NCBI RefSeq assembly: GCF_024294805.1
Contig: NZ_JANCLU010000010.1
Location: 1 to 64,000 of the forward strand
Direction: 5' to 3'
DNA length: 64,000 nucleotides
DNA from: Alsobacter ponti
GTDB taxonomy: Bacteria; Pseudomonadota; Alphaproteobacteria; Rhizobiales; Beijerinckiaceae
Both the position numbers and the translations under genes were made by a program. Of the stretch, positions 28,154-38,450 are shown in pieces; within the stretch, counting starts at the first letter, position 1, and every line of letters begins with the position of its first letter. The notes below the pieces were generated by a model, which was given only the letters and a program-made list of their open reading frames with translations, was not told where the DNA came from and searched no databases.

Positions 28154-28947
28154 ACGATCCGACCGTCCACCCGGCCGACAACGCCCCGCAAAAGGCGTCG
28201 CCCTCGTTCGTGCTGCCCGCCCTCGACGAGAGCTTCATCCTCGGCGACTCGATGCGCGGCGTGCGCTTCCTGCTGGAATACGCCAAGGCCGAGGAGGCGC
28301 TGCGCGCCTGGGGCGTCGAGACGACCATCGTCGTCTTCGGCTCGGCGCGCGCCCGCCCGCCCGGCGTGCCGACGCCGCTCGGCGAGAACGGCTGGCGCTG
28401 GTACGAGGAGGCGCGGCGCTTCGGCGCGCTCGCCTCGCGGGAGGGCGGGGCGCTGCTCGCCAATGGCGGACACCGGCAGAACGTCATCGCCACCGGCGGC
28501 GGCCCCGGCATCATGGAAGCCGCCAATCGCGGCGCGGCGGAAGCCGGCGCGCCCTCCATCGGCTTCAACATCATGCTGCCGCACGAGCAGGAGCCGAACG
28601 CCTTCTCCACGCCGGAGCTGACCTTCAGCTTCCACTATTTCGGCATGCGCAAGATGCACCTGGCGATGCGCGCGCGAGGGCTGGTGGTGTTCCCCGGCGG
28701 ATTCGGCACGCTCGACGAATTGTTCGAGCTGCTGACGCTGCACCAGACCGGCAAGGCGCCGCGCCTGCCCGTCGTGCTCGCCGACCGCGACTACTGGACC
28801 CGCGTCATCAATTTCTCGGCGCTGGTGGAGGCCGGCATGATCCGGATCGAAGACCTCGACCTGTTCGACTTCGCCGACACCGCCGAGGAGATGTGGACGT
28901 GCCTGCTCCACCACGGCCTGGAGACGCCGGGACATCAACGGCCCTGA
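28150..28947 (+). CDS. LOG-family protein (TIGR00730-like)
   Basis: 265 residues from GTG 28150, overlapping the previous stop by four bases. The Rossmann-like fold shows the two family motifs, TGGGPGIMEAANRGA and PGGFGTLDELFE. The LOG group includes cytokinin-activating phosphoribohydrolases and bacterial nucleotide 5'-monophosphate nucleosidases (PpnN type); the catalytic Arg/Glu region PGGxGTxxE is intact. A cytosolic nucleotide-cleaving role is plausible. About 265 residues makes it longer than plant LOGs because of an N-terminal extension. Confidence 0.82.
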   Translation: MNDPTVHPADNAPQKASPSFVLPALDESFILGDSMRGVRFLLEYAKAEEALRAWGVETTIVVFGSARARPPGVPTPLGENGWRWYEEARRFGALASREGGALLANGGHRQNVIATGGGPGIMEAANRGAAEAGAPSIGFNIMLPHEQEPNAFSTPELTFSFHYFGMRKMHLAMRARGLVVFPGGFGTLDELFELLTLHQTGKAPRLPVVLADRDYWTRVINFSALVEAGMIRIEDLDLFDFADTAEEMWTCLLHHGLETPGHQRP

Positions 28948-28966
28948 TCGAATGAATTGCACCCTT

Positions 28967-28981
28967 TAAAATGCGTCTTAA
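28967..28981. promoter_or_regulatory. CtrA-like box upstream of the CheZ-like gene
   Basis: TAAA-N7-TTAA (TTAA-N7-TTTA on the other strand), one mismatch to the CtrA consensus, about 60 bases before the start at 29041, in an unusually AT-rich patch. Confidence 0.4.
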
Positions 28982-29040
28982 GGTTTCCGTGCGTTCCTGA
29001 TGCGCGCCGGGCGTGCAACCGGCGGCCGGACGGAACCCGC

Positions 29041-29637
29041 ATGAGCCTGCACAAGGTCTACCGCATCGAACGCTTCGGCGACGCCGCGACGGGCGGGCCC
29101 CTGCGCGATACGCCCCAGCCCGACCGTGTCGCCGCTTCCATCATGAGCGAGGCCGAGCGTGCGGCCTTGCGCGACGCGGTGCGCGCCGGCGCGGGCCTGC
29201 GCCGGGCGGCGGTTGAGCTTGCCGCTGTCATCGCCGACACGGCGCGCGCCGCCAACGCCATCCTGGCCGGCGCGGAGGAGATCGATTCCGCCGTCGACCG
29301 CCTGCGCATCACGGTGCGGCGCGGGGCCGGGGAGGCCGACGCGCTGGACGACATCGTCGACCGCACGGTCGAGATCTTCCAGGCCTGCGACTTCCAGGAC
29401 CTCACAGGCCAGCGCATCCAGAACGTGGTGTCGATCCTGGCCGACCTCGAGGCGCGCCTGGGCGCGCTCGGCGGAGCGGTCGGCATCGCGCCGCCGGCGC
29501 CCATCGACCCGCGCGGCGGCGGCCGCGCCGCGGGCGGCCCGCTGGAGAACGGCCCGCGCCTGCCCTCCGACCGCGGGCACCTCACCCAGGCCGAAATCGA
29601 CCGCGTTCTGCGCGGCCCGCCGAACCCGCGCGGCTGA
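29041..29637 (+). CDS. cheZ: CheZ-like chemotaxis protein phosphatase
   Basis: 198 residues from ATG 29041 (GGACGGA upstream). The helical segment FQACDFQDLTGQRIQNVV is the CheZ active-site signature: Asp120 and Gln124 correspond to the CheY-contacting Asp and the catalytic Gln (D143/Q147 in E. coli). A long helical hairpin precedes it. The C-terminal end, LTQAEIDRVLRG, after a flexible Gly/Pro linker, looks like the CheY-binding tail helix. It would dephosphorylate CheY-P; a CheY is encoded at 48.7 kb. Overall similarity outside the motif is low, as is usual in this family. Confidence 0.82.
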   Translation: MSLHKVYRIERFGDAATGGPLRDTPQPDRVAASIMSEAERAALRDAVRAGAGLRRAAVELAAVIADTARAANAILAGAEEIDSAVDRLRITVRRGAGEADALDDIVDRTVEIFQACDFQDLTGQRIQNVVSILADLEARLGALGGAVGIAPPAPIDPRGGGRAAGGPLENGPRLPSDRGHLTQAEIDRVLRGPPNPRG

Positions 29638-29722
29638 TCGCGCGCCCGGCTTTTCAGCGCCGCTCCGGCGTGCGACAAGCGGGGCCCCCGCCCGCCAGAG
29701 GCCGTCGCGAACCGGATCCGCC

Positions 29723-30232
29723 ATGTCCCCGCTCCCCCAGCCTTTCGCGCCGCGCGACGCGACGGACGCCGACGGTCCCGCGCTGGCGCGGCTGATCGCC
29801 TCCGTCTTCGCCGAGTACGAGGGCTGCCCGTTCGTGCCGGAGGAATTCCCGGAGCTCGCCGCGCCGGCGAGCCATTTCGCCGGCAAGGGCGGACGGCTGT
29901 GGGTGGTCGAGGCCCAGGGCGAGGGCGTGATCGGCTCGCTGGCTGTCGCGCCGACGCACGTTCCGGGCGTGTTCGAGCTCTTCAAGGTCTATCTGGCGCG
30001 CGCCCATCGCGGGCAGGGCGTCGCCGCCGCGCTGCTGCGCCGCGCCGAGGACTTCGCGGCGGCGGCCGGGGGCGAGCGCTTCGTGCTGTGGTCAGACACG
30101 CGGTTCACGGCCGGGCACCGCTTCTATGCCCGCCACGGCTTCCGGCGCGTCGCGGGGCTGCGCGCCCTGCACGACGTCGCCGCCACGCTGGAGTTCGGGT
30201 TCGAGCGCGCCGTGCGGGGGGCGCGGCCGTGA
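29723..30232 (+). CDS. GNAT family N-acetyltransferase
   Basis: 169 residues. The GNAT acetyl-CoA loop appears as RAHRGQGVAAALLRRAEDFA, preceded by the beta-strand FELFKVYLA and followed by HRFYARHGFRRV, the usual C-terminal motif. Substrate unknown. Its stop overlaps the GTG start of the DMT transporter gene, so they are coupled; small GNAT proteins next to exporters sometimes act on the exported metabolite, but that is speculation here. Confidence 0.85.
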   Translation: MSPLPQPFAPRDATDADGPALARLIASVFAEYEGCPFVPEEFPELAAPASHFAGKGGRLWVVEAQGEGVIGSLAVAPTHVPGVFELFKVYLARAHRGQGVAAALLRRAEDFAAAAGGERFVLWSDTRFTAGHRFYARHGFRRVAGLRALHDVAATLEFGFERAVRGARP

Positions 30233-31164
30233 AGCCGGCGCTGCGACACGACGCCACGGCCACGCCCATCGTGCTGGCCGCCATCGCCACCGGCCTTCTG
30301 ACGATGATGGACGGTGTCGTGAAGGGCCTGTCCGGCACTTACGCGCCGGTCGACCTCGTGTTCATGCGCTACGTCGGGGGCACCATCGTGGTGCTGCCGA
30401 TCCTGCTCGTCGTGCGCCCGCCGATGCCGAGCTGGGACATGTTGCGGGCCCATGCCATGCGCGGCGTGCTCGTGCTGGCCACAGCGTTCTTCTTCTTCAC
30501 CGCGCTGTCGCTGCTGCCGATCATCGAGGCGATCGTGTTCAGCTATCTCGCGCCTTTGTTCATGGCGCTGATGGCCCGCGTCGTCCTGGGAGAGCGGGTC
30601 AGCCCGGCCACCGGCGTCGCCATCGTGCTGGGCCTCGCGGGCTGCCTCGTCATCGCGCTCGGCAAGGGCCTGGGGTCGGAGGGTTTCGGGCGCGACGCCT
30701 GGGGCGTGGCCGCCGCGCTCGCCGCCGCGCTCACCTACGCCGCCGCCATGGTGCTGCTGCGGGCGCGCACGGGCAGCGACCACATCGTCGGAATCGTGAC
30801 GCTACAGAACGTGCTCGCCTGCGCCTACGCGCTGCCCTTCTCGCTCGCCTTCGGCGATCCCGGGCCGCTGTTCGTCTCGGCCTGGCCGGCGCTGCTGGCG
30901 GTCGGCGTGCTCGGCACGGTCGGCCATCTCGTCTTCGCCGCCGCCTACGGGCGCGCCCCGGCGGCCAAGATCGGCGCGGTGGAGTACACCAGCTTCATCT
31001 GGGCGGCGGCCATCGGCATCGTCGCCTATGGCGAGTATCCCACCATCGCCACCATCGCCGGCGCGGCGTTGATCGTCGCCGGGTCGCTGCTGCTGCTGGT
31101 GAAGCCGAAGGGCGGGGCGCGGCCGGCGCTGGCGGTCGAGGACGCCGGGGCCGCTCCCGGCTGA
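30229..31164 (+). CDS. DMT superfamily (EamA) transporter
   Basis: 311 residues from GTG 30229, overlapping the previous stop. About ten hydrophobic helices in two EamA repeats are visible (for example GVLVLATAFFFFTALSLLPIIEAIVFSYLAPLF and the second-repeat VEYTSFIWAAAIGIVAYGEYPT). Such inner-membrane proteins export amino acids or other metabolites by proton exchange. Substrate not predictable. The 180-base gap downstream holds the groES promoter. Confidence 0.88.
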   Translation: MKPALRHDATATPIVLAAIATGLLTMMDGVVKGLSGTYAPVDLVFMRYVGGTIVVLPILLVVRPPMPSWDMLRAHAMRGVLVLATAFFFFTALSLLPIIEAIVFSYLAPLFMALMARVVLGERVSPATGVAIVLGLAGCLVIALGKGLGSEGFGRDAWGVAAALAAALTYAAAMVLLRARTGSDHIVGIVTLQNVLACAYALPFSLAFGDPGPLFVSAWPALLAVGVLGTVGHLVFAAAYGRAPAAKIGAVEYTSFIWAAAIGIVAYGEYPTIATIAGAALIVAGSLLLLVKPKGGARPALAVEDAGAAPG

Positions 31165-31221
31165 ACGCCGCCCCCTGCGACGCTCAAGCGATCGTCCCTC
31201 GAAATCCGGCATGCCGGCGTC

Positions 31222-31250
31222 TTGACAGTTCCGATGCGGGAACCTATCTC
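31222..31250 (+). promoter_or_regulatory. groESL promoter
   Basis: TTGACA (31222-31227), 17-base spacer, TATCTC (31245-31250), followed closely by the CIRCE element, so HrcA binding would block initiation or early elongation. Confidence 0.7.
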
Positions 31251-31262
31251 GGTGTCACCCTG

Positions 31263-31289
31263 TTAGCACTCCCTTGTGTCGAGTGCTAG
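31263..31289. promoter_or_regulatory. CIRCE element (HrcA operator)
   Basis: TTAGCACTC-N9-GAGTGCTAG, one base off the consensus inverted repeat (last base G for A). It lies 56 bases before groES, just after the promoter. HrcA is the known binder; its gene is not in the window. Confidence 0.93.
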
Positions 31290-31344
31290 CAGTCGCCTAT
31301 CGGACAGCTTCAGCGCATTGCGCGTTGCCAAGAGGAAGCATGAC

Positions 31345-31635
31345 ATGAAGTTCCGTCCCCTGCACGACCGCGTCGTCGTCCGCCGTCTTGAGTCGGAGGA
31401 GAAGACGAAGGGTGGCATCATCATCCCGGACACGGCCAAGGAGAAGCCCCAGGAGGGTGAGATCGTCGCCGTCGGTTCCGGCGCCCGCGACGAGAGCGGC
31501 AAGCTGATCGCCCTCGACGTCAAGGCCGGCGACCGCGTGCTGTTCGGCAAGTGGTCCGGCACCGAGGTCAAGATCGACGGCCAGGAGCTCCTCATCATGA
31601 AGGAGTCCGACATCATGGGCGTGATCGGCAAGTAA
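31345..31635 (+). CDS. groES: Co-chaperonin GroES
   Basis: 96 residues, standard length. The N-terminus [21 protein letters not shown], the mobile loop [19 protein letters not shown] and the C-terminal DIMGVI are all conserved. It forms the heptameric lid of the GroEL cage in the cytoplasm. Transcription with groEL from a HrcA/CIRCE-controlled promoter is visible. AGAGGAAG precedes the ATG. Confidence 0.98.
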   Translation: MKFRPLHDRVVVRRLESEEKTKGGIIIPDTAKEKPQEGEIVAVGSGARDESGKLIALDVKAGDRVLFGKWSGTEVKIDGQELLIMKESDIMGVIGK

Positions 31636-33428
<1,793 letters not shown>

Positions 33429-33441
33429 ACATAAATTCGGG

Positions 33442-33469
33442 AAAGGGCGCCGGCGACGGCGCCCTTTTT
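33442..33469 (+). terminator. groESL intrinsic terminator
   Basis: An 11-base stem AAAGGGCGCCG (33442-33452) pairs with 33457-33467 around GCGA, continuing into a five-T run. Standard Rho-independent terminator 110 bases after the groEL stop. Confidence 0.88.
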
Positions 33470-33582
33470 CGTTGCGGCGTTCGGCGGGCCTTTCCCGCGG
33501 CCCCGGCCATGCTACTTAGAGTCCGCCACAACTTTGCTGCGGTTGAATGCGAGTGCGGCGCGCTTTCGGGGAGAGAGACACG

Positions 33583-35694
33583 ATGTTTCGACGCAAGCTG
33601 GCGATCCTCGCCGTCGCCGTCCTGGCCTTCGCCGTACTCGCGCTGGGGGTCGGAGCCAAGGCGATGGACGCCACCCTGATCGGGCTCGGCGTCGTCGGCG
33701 TGCTGTTTGCCGCCGCCATCTGGAGCTCGCTGCGCATCTCCAGCTTCCTGCAGGTCTTCACCGGCATCTTCGGCGTCGAGTACGTGCTGTTCGGCGGCGT
33801 TGTGCTGCTCGGGCAGCTGGGGCTCTGGCCCGAGGCGCTCGCCGACTTCATGGTGTCGCGCAGCCTGCCCGCCACCGTCGCCGTGTTCGGCATCCTCGTC
33901 TGGGCCGCCTCGCACCTGCGCGTCATCCGCAGCATCACCGACATCGCCGACCTCTACTTCAACGACCGCGAGGTGAAGCCCGCGCAGATCTGGCCGTTCG
34001 GCGTGGTGAGGATGCGCGAGAACCGCCTCGCCACCATCGCGCTGGTGTCGCTGGTGCTCATCAACCAGGTCCAGGTCGGCATCAACGTCCGCCTGTCCTT
34101 CTTCAATCGCGACTGGTTCAACGCCATCCAGGAGAAAAACGCCGCCGACTTCTGGAGCCTGCTCTACACGGTGTTCCTGTTCTGGGCGGTGATCTACATC
34201 GTCATCGCCATCCTGGAATACGTGGTGCAGTCGGGCCTGACGATCCGCTGGCGGCAGGACCTGACGAACCGCTACACCACCCACTGGCTCGACGACGGCA
34301 CGCACTACCGCATGGCGCTCACCGGCGAGCAGGCCGACAACCCCGACCAGCGCATCGCCGTCGACGTCGATCGCTTCATCGAGCTGACCTACGGCTTCTC
34401 GATCACCCTGCTGGCCACGGTGACCACGCTCGTCTCCTTCGCCATCGTGCTGTGGAACATCTCCGCCAGCTTCACCATCCCGGGCACGGAGATCGTCATC
34501 CCGGGCCTGCTGTTCTGGACGGCGCTGGTCTATGCGAGCGTCGGCACGCTGATCACCCATTTCATCGGCCGCGCGCTGGCGCCGCTGAACTTCCAGCAGC
34601 AGCGCTTCGAGGCCGATTTCCGCTTCTCGCTGGCGCGCCTGCGCGAATACGCCGAGCAGGTCGCGCTGCTGGAGGGCGAGCGGGCCGAGCGGCAGATCGT
34701 CATGGGCCGCTTCGGCAACGTCATCGACAATTTCTGGCGCATCGTGAACCTGCGCAAGCGCCTGCTGGCGTTCACCGCGTTCTACGGGCAGATCAGCCCG
34801 ATCATCCCCTACGTCATCGCCGCGCCCTTCTACTTCCTCGGCAAGGTGCAGCTGGGCGTGCTGACGCAGACGGCCGGCGCGTTCGGCCGGGTCGAAGGCT
34901 CGCTGACCTTCTTCATCAACTATTACGTCTCGCTCGCCGACTACAAGGCGGTGATCGACCGCCTCACCACGTTCGGCGCGTCGATTCGCGCCGCCCGCGC
35001 GCTCGGCCGCGAGCCGCCGCGCCTCGACATCGCGCAGGAGAGCGGACCCGATGTCCGCCTCGACGACGTGGAGCTGCGCCTGCCCGGCGGCCGCGCCATC
35101 GTCTCCGTGCCCCAGCTGACGCTGCGGGCCGGGGAGTCGGCGCTGATCACCGGCGCGTCGGGCTCCGGCAAGTCGACCATGATGCGCGCGCTCGCCGGCA
35201 TCTGGCCCTATGGCGAGGGCCGCATTTCCGTGCCCGCCGGCGCGTCGGTGATGCTGCTGCCGCAGCGCCCCTACATCCCGATGGGCACGCTGCGGCTGGC
35301 GGTGAGCTATCCGGCCCTGTCGGGCGTCTACACCGACGCCCAGTTGCGCGACGCGCTGGTGGCGGCGCGCCTGCCGGAGCTCGCCGACAGCCTGGATTCG
35401 CAGGAGAACTGGTCCGGCCGCCTCTCAGGCGGCGAGCAGCAGCGCCTCGCTATCGCCCGCGCCCTTCTGGCGCGGCCCGACTGGCTGTTCCTCGACGAGG
35501 CCACGTCGGCGCTCGACGAGTTCAGCGAGGCGGCGCTGTACAAGATGCTGGCGGAGAAGCTGCCGGAGACGACCGTCGTCTCCATCGGCCACCGCACGAC
35601 GCTGCAGGCGATGCACCGTCGCCATTTGCAGATGCAGCCGGGCGCCGACGGCCGCTTCACGCCCGGCGACGCGGAGCAGCGCGCGACGGCGTGA
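33583..35694 (+). CDS. ABC transporter, fused permease/ATPase of the SbmA-BacA/YddA/ABCD type
   Basis: 703 residues from ATG 33583 (GGGGAGAGAG just upstream). The first 470 residues hold about seven to eight hydrophobic helices and the SbmA/BacA-like signature (NRDWFNAIQEKNAADFW, WLDDGTHYRM, ADNPDQRIAVDVDRF). The C-terminal ATPase has Walker A GASGSGKST (524-532), signature LSGGEQQ (from 614) and Walker B WLFLDEA (Asp638, Glu639). Fused proteins of this class, such as BclA of Bradyrhizobium and mycobacterial Rv1819c, import peptides or move very-long-chain fatty acids or vitamin B12. Substrate here is open. It follows groESL but is beyond its terminator. Confidence 0.85.
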   Translation: MFRRKLAILAVAVLAFAVLALGVGAKAMDATLIGLGVVGVLFAAAIWSSLRISSFLQVFTGIFGVEYVLFGGVVLLGQLGLWPEALADFMVSRSLPATVAVFGILVWAASHLRVIRSITDIADLYFNDREVKPAQIWPFGVVRMRENRLATIALVSLVLINQVQVGINVRLSFFNRDWFNAIQEKNAADFWSLLYTVFLFWAVIYIVIAILEYVVQSGLTIRWRQDLTNRYTTHWLDDGTHYRMALTGEQADNPDQRIAVDVDRFIELTYGFSITLLATVTTLVSFAIVLWNISASFTIPGTEIVIPGLLFWTALVYASVGTLITHFIGRALAPLNFQQQRFEADFRFSLARLREYAEQVALLEGERAERQIVMGRFGNVIDNFWRIVNLRKRLLAFTAFYGQISPIIPYVIAAPFYFLGKVQLGVLTQTAGAFGRVEGSLTFFINYYVSLADYKAVIDRLTTFGASIRAARALGREPPRLDIAQESGPDVRLDDVELRLPGGRAIVSVPQLTLRAGESALITGASGSGKSTMMRALAGIWPYGEGRISVPAGASVMLLPQRPYIPMGTLRLAVSYPALSGVYTDAQLRDALVAARLPELADSLDSQENWSGRLSGGEQQRLAIARALLARPDWLFLDEATSALDEFSEAALYKMLAEKLPETTVVSIGHRTTLQAMHRRHLQMQPGADGRFTPGDAEQRATA

Positions 35695-35709
35695 GCCGCG
35701 CGCGGCGGC

Positions 35710-36162
35710 TTACAGCCCGCGTTCGAAGCGCAGTTCGCCGTTCGGGCCCTCGACGACGAAGTAGCCGTCCTTGAGGTCCCAGCGCGCGGCCGTGCGCAGG
35801 GCGACGAGGAAGCTCTTCTCCAGCGCCATCACGCCCGGATCGCACCCCTTGCGGGTCACCGCCAGCGGGCCCACGGCGAGGCGCTGCTGTTGCAGCGGGT
35901 AGGCGGTGGCCGAGAAAGTGTTGCAGCCGGCAAAGCCGCGCGCCCGCAGCTGGTCGTCGATCTGCAGCGTCGGGCGCGTGCCGGAGTAGGGCTTGCCGTT
36001 GAGGCTCGACGCCGTCCACTGGAAGTTCAGCGGAAACTGCTTCTGCGCCTTGGGCACGCCCCCGGCCCCCGCCTTCGGGTCGGCCAGCGGCGCGGACTGC
36101 GCGAGGGCGACGCCTCCGAAAGCGAGCGTGAACGCGGCGGCGTGAAGCAGGCGGACGAGCAT
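35710..36162 (-). CDS. Exported META-domain (HslJ-like) protein
   Basis: 150 residues from ATG 36162, giving a signal peptide cut near ALAQS. The META fold is indicated by the WTASSLNGKPYSGTRPTLQI segment, the G-F-A-GCNTFSA motif and the later LAVGPLAVTRKGCDPGVMALEKSFLVAL. META/HslJ proteins are small periplasmic or outer-membrane-associated proteins linked to stress or novobiocin tolerance in E. coli. It ends 15 bases from the convergent ABC transporter gene and follows hisG by 77 bases. A start 14 codons earlier is possible. Confidence 0.78.
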   Translation of the reverse strand: MLVRLLHAAAFTLAFGGVALAQSAPLADPKAGAGGVPKAQKQFPLNFQWTASSLNGKPYSGTRPTLQIDDQLRARGFAGCNTFSATAYPLQQQRLAVGPLAVTRKGCDPGVMALEKSFLVALRTAARWDLKDGYFVVEGPNGELRFERGL

Positions 36163-36239
36163 GGAGAGCGGTTCCAGGGGGTCGAAATCGCGGCGGAGCA
36201 TAGCGGCGAGCCTCGCGCGCCGCAATCGGCTGCGCGGGC

Positions 36240-37241
36240 CTAGCCGATCCGCGCTTCGAGCCGCTCGATGAGCTTGTTGCTGGCGGCGAACACGTAGTCC
36301 GCGGAGGTCACGGCGACGCGGCTCGCCCCCTGCGACACCAGCCACTCGGCCAGCGCGAACAGATTGGCCTTGGGGCAGGTCAGCAGCGCCTTGCGTCCGG
36401 CGTCCGCGCCGTCGCCGCGCTCCAGCACCGCGGCGGAGAAGCGGCGCGCGGCTTCCTCAAGCACTCCTTCCGCGCCCTCCGGAAGCCAGGCGCGCACCTC
36501 GCGCGTCGTGCGGCCCTCCTCCTCGGCGGCGATGCGCGCCAGGATGGAGGCGACGGCCCGTCTCGCGCGCGGTCCCCAGGCCGCGCCGACCGAGGCGACG
36601 AGGTTGGCCTCGCTGCGCAGCATCACGCCGTCGTCGACGACCTTGAGGGCGTTGGCCGCCAGCGTCGCGCCCGTCGTGGTGATGTCGACGATCAGCTCGG
36701 CGCTTCCGGAAGCCGGCGCTCCCTCGGTCGCGCCGAGGCTCTCGACGATGCGGTAGTCGGCGACGCCGTGGCTGGCGAAGAAGGCGCGGGTCAGGTTCAC
36801 GTACTTGGTCGCCACGCGCATCTTGCGGCCGTGCTGCGCCCGGAACGCCGAGGCGACGTCCTCGAGGTCGGCCATGCTGCGCACGTCGATCCACGCCTGC
36901 GGCACCGCGACCACGACGTTGGCGTGGCCGAAGCCGAGCGGGGTGAGCAGCGACAGGCGCTCGTCCGCGTCGGGAATGGACTCGCGGATCAGGTCCTCGC
37001 CGGTGATGCCGAGATGCGCGCCGCCCTGGGACAGCTCGCGGGCGATCTCGGAGGCGGAGAGGAACAGCACCTCGACGTCCGGCATTCCGGCGATGGAGCC
37101 GCGATAGTCGCGCGCGCCGCGGCCCTGCGTCAGCGGCAGGCCGGCGCGGGCGAAGAAGGCGAAGGCGTTCTCCTGCAGCCGCCCCTTGGAGGGCACGGCC
37201 AGCGTCAGCGGCGGATCGGCCGGCAGGGAGGGCGGGTTCAT
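36240..37241 (-). CDS. hisG: ATP phosphoribosyltransferase HisG
   Basis: 333 residues. The catalytic periplasmic-binding-protein-like domain shows [26 protein letters not shown], and the PRPP-binding loop [18 protein letters not shown]. It catalyses the first step of histidine synthesis. The chain is about 100 residues longer than the short HisG form that usually pairs with HisZ, with an extra C-terminal part ([25 protein letters not shown]). It starts inside the end of hisZ (4-base overlap), so hisZ-hisG are coupled. Confidence in identity is high; the long form with HisZ is discussed as a finding. Confidence 0.93.
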   Translation of the reverse strand: MNPPSLPADPPLTLAVPSKGRLQENAFAFFARAGLPLTQGRGARDYRGSIAGMPDVEVLFLSASEIARELSQGGAHLGITGEDLIRESIPDADERLSLLTPLGFGHANVVVAVPQAWIDVRSMADLEDVASAFRAQHGRKMRVATKYVNLTRAFFASHGVADYRIVESLGATEGAPASGSAELIVDITTTGATLAANALKVVDDGVMLRSEANLVASVGAAWGPRARRAVASILARIAAEEEGRTTREVRAWLPEGAEGVLEEAARRFSAAVLERGDGADAGRKALLTCPKANLFALAEWLVSQGASRVAVTSADYVFAASNKLIERLEARIG

Positions 37242-38371
37242 CGGCGGACTCCGGCGAGGCGGTCGAGCCAGATCGAGCAGCCGACCGCGGCGATGGGGCG
37301 CGGCGCGCCGAGCGTGCCGAGCAGGCGGTCGTAGCGCCCGCCGCCGACGATGGGCCGGCCGTCCGCCTGCCGCGCGTCGCGGATCTCGAACACCGCGCCC
37401 GTGTAGTAGTCGAGGTTGCGGCCGAACGCGGCGGAGAAGGCGAGCGTGGTGACGTCGATGCCGCGCGCCGCGATGAAGCCCGTGCGGGCGTCGAAGGCGT
37501 CGAGCGCCGCCGTCAGGTCCAGGCCGGTTTCCGCCGCCAGCGCGCGCAGGCGGGCGGAGGCGGTGTCCGGGTCGCCGGAGATGGCGACGAAGCGCTTGAG
37601 AATGTCGCGCACCTCCTCGGAGAGGTCGGCGTCAGCCTCGGCGGCGGCCTGGGCGAGGAAGCGCGCGGCGATCTCGCCCGCGCTGCGCCCGCCCACCGAC
37701 GAGATGCCGGCGATCTTCAGCAGGTCTTCGACGAAGGCGCGCGCCGCCTTCGGGTCCTGGCCCTCGAGCGCGCGCAGCACGCCGGCGTGCTCGCTCGCGC
37801 CGGAATGGCCGTTGGCGAGCACGTCGATGGACGCGGCGTTGAGGCCACCCTGGGCGTAGGCGCGCTTCAGCTTGCGCACGCGCGCCGCCGGCAAAGCGAG
37901 CGCGTCGAGCAGCGCGGTGAACAGGCCGACGTCGCCGAGCCGGATGTCCGGCCGGTCGAGTCCGTGCGCCGTCACGGCTTCCAGCGCCAGCGCGAGCACT
38001 TCCGCGTCCGCCGCTTCGCAATCGTCGCGGCCGAAGGATTCGATGCCCGCCTGGATGAACTCGCCGATTTCCCCCACGCGCAGGCGGAACACCGGCCCGC
38101 AATAGGAGAAGCTCGCCGGCTCGCGTCCGCCGCCGGCCGCCAGCCAGGCCCGCGCCACGGGAATGGTGAACTCCGGCCGCAGCGCCCACTCGCGCCCGTC
38201 GGCGTCGGAGGTCACGAACATGCGGCTGCGAATGTCCTCGCCCGAGAGGTCGAGGAACACGTCGGCCGGCTGCAGCACGTCGGGCTCCATGCGCGCGTAG
38301 CCCGCGCCGGCGAACGAGGCCAGCAGGCCGTCGCTGAGATCCTGAACAGTCCGTTCCACGCGCGTCCCCAA
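37238..38371 (-). CDS. hisZ: ATP phosphoribosyltransferase regulatory subunit HisZ
   Basis: 377 residues, a HisRS-like catalytic-core paralogue without tRNA-binding domain. Motifs of the class II core remain: [14 protein letters not shown] (motif-2-like) and [11 protein letters not shown] near the C-terminus. HisZ activates or regulates HisG. The start is probably TTG 38371, since a stop lies a few codons upstream and AGAGG precedes it; GTG 38359 is an alternative. It is coupled to hisG and follows an M23 peptidase gene by 79 bases. Confidence 0.9.
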   Translation of the reverse strand: MGTRVERTVQDLSDGLLASFAGAGYARMEPDVLQPADVFLDLSGEDIRSRMFVTSDADGREWALRPEFTIPVARAWLAAGGGREPASFSYCGPVFRLRVGEIGEFIQAGIESFGRDDCEAADAEVLALALEAVTAHGLDRPDIRLGDVGLFTALLDALALPAARVRKLKRAYAQGGLNAASIDVLANGHSGASEHAGVLRALEGQDPKAARAFVEDLLKIAGISSVGGRSAGEIAARFLAQAAAEADADLSEEVRDILKRFVAISGDPDTASARLRALAAETGLDLTAALDAFDARTGFIAARGIDVTTLAFSAAFGRNLDYYTGAVFEIRDARQADGRPIVGGGRYDRLLGTLGAPRPIAAVGCSIWLDRLAGVRR

Positions 38372-38450
38372 TCTTCGGGCGCCTCTTTACCAAGGCTTGG
38401 CCGGGATTGCGACCGGATTTGCCCGCCACAGTGAACGGGGCGTGAGGGCG

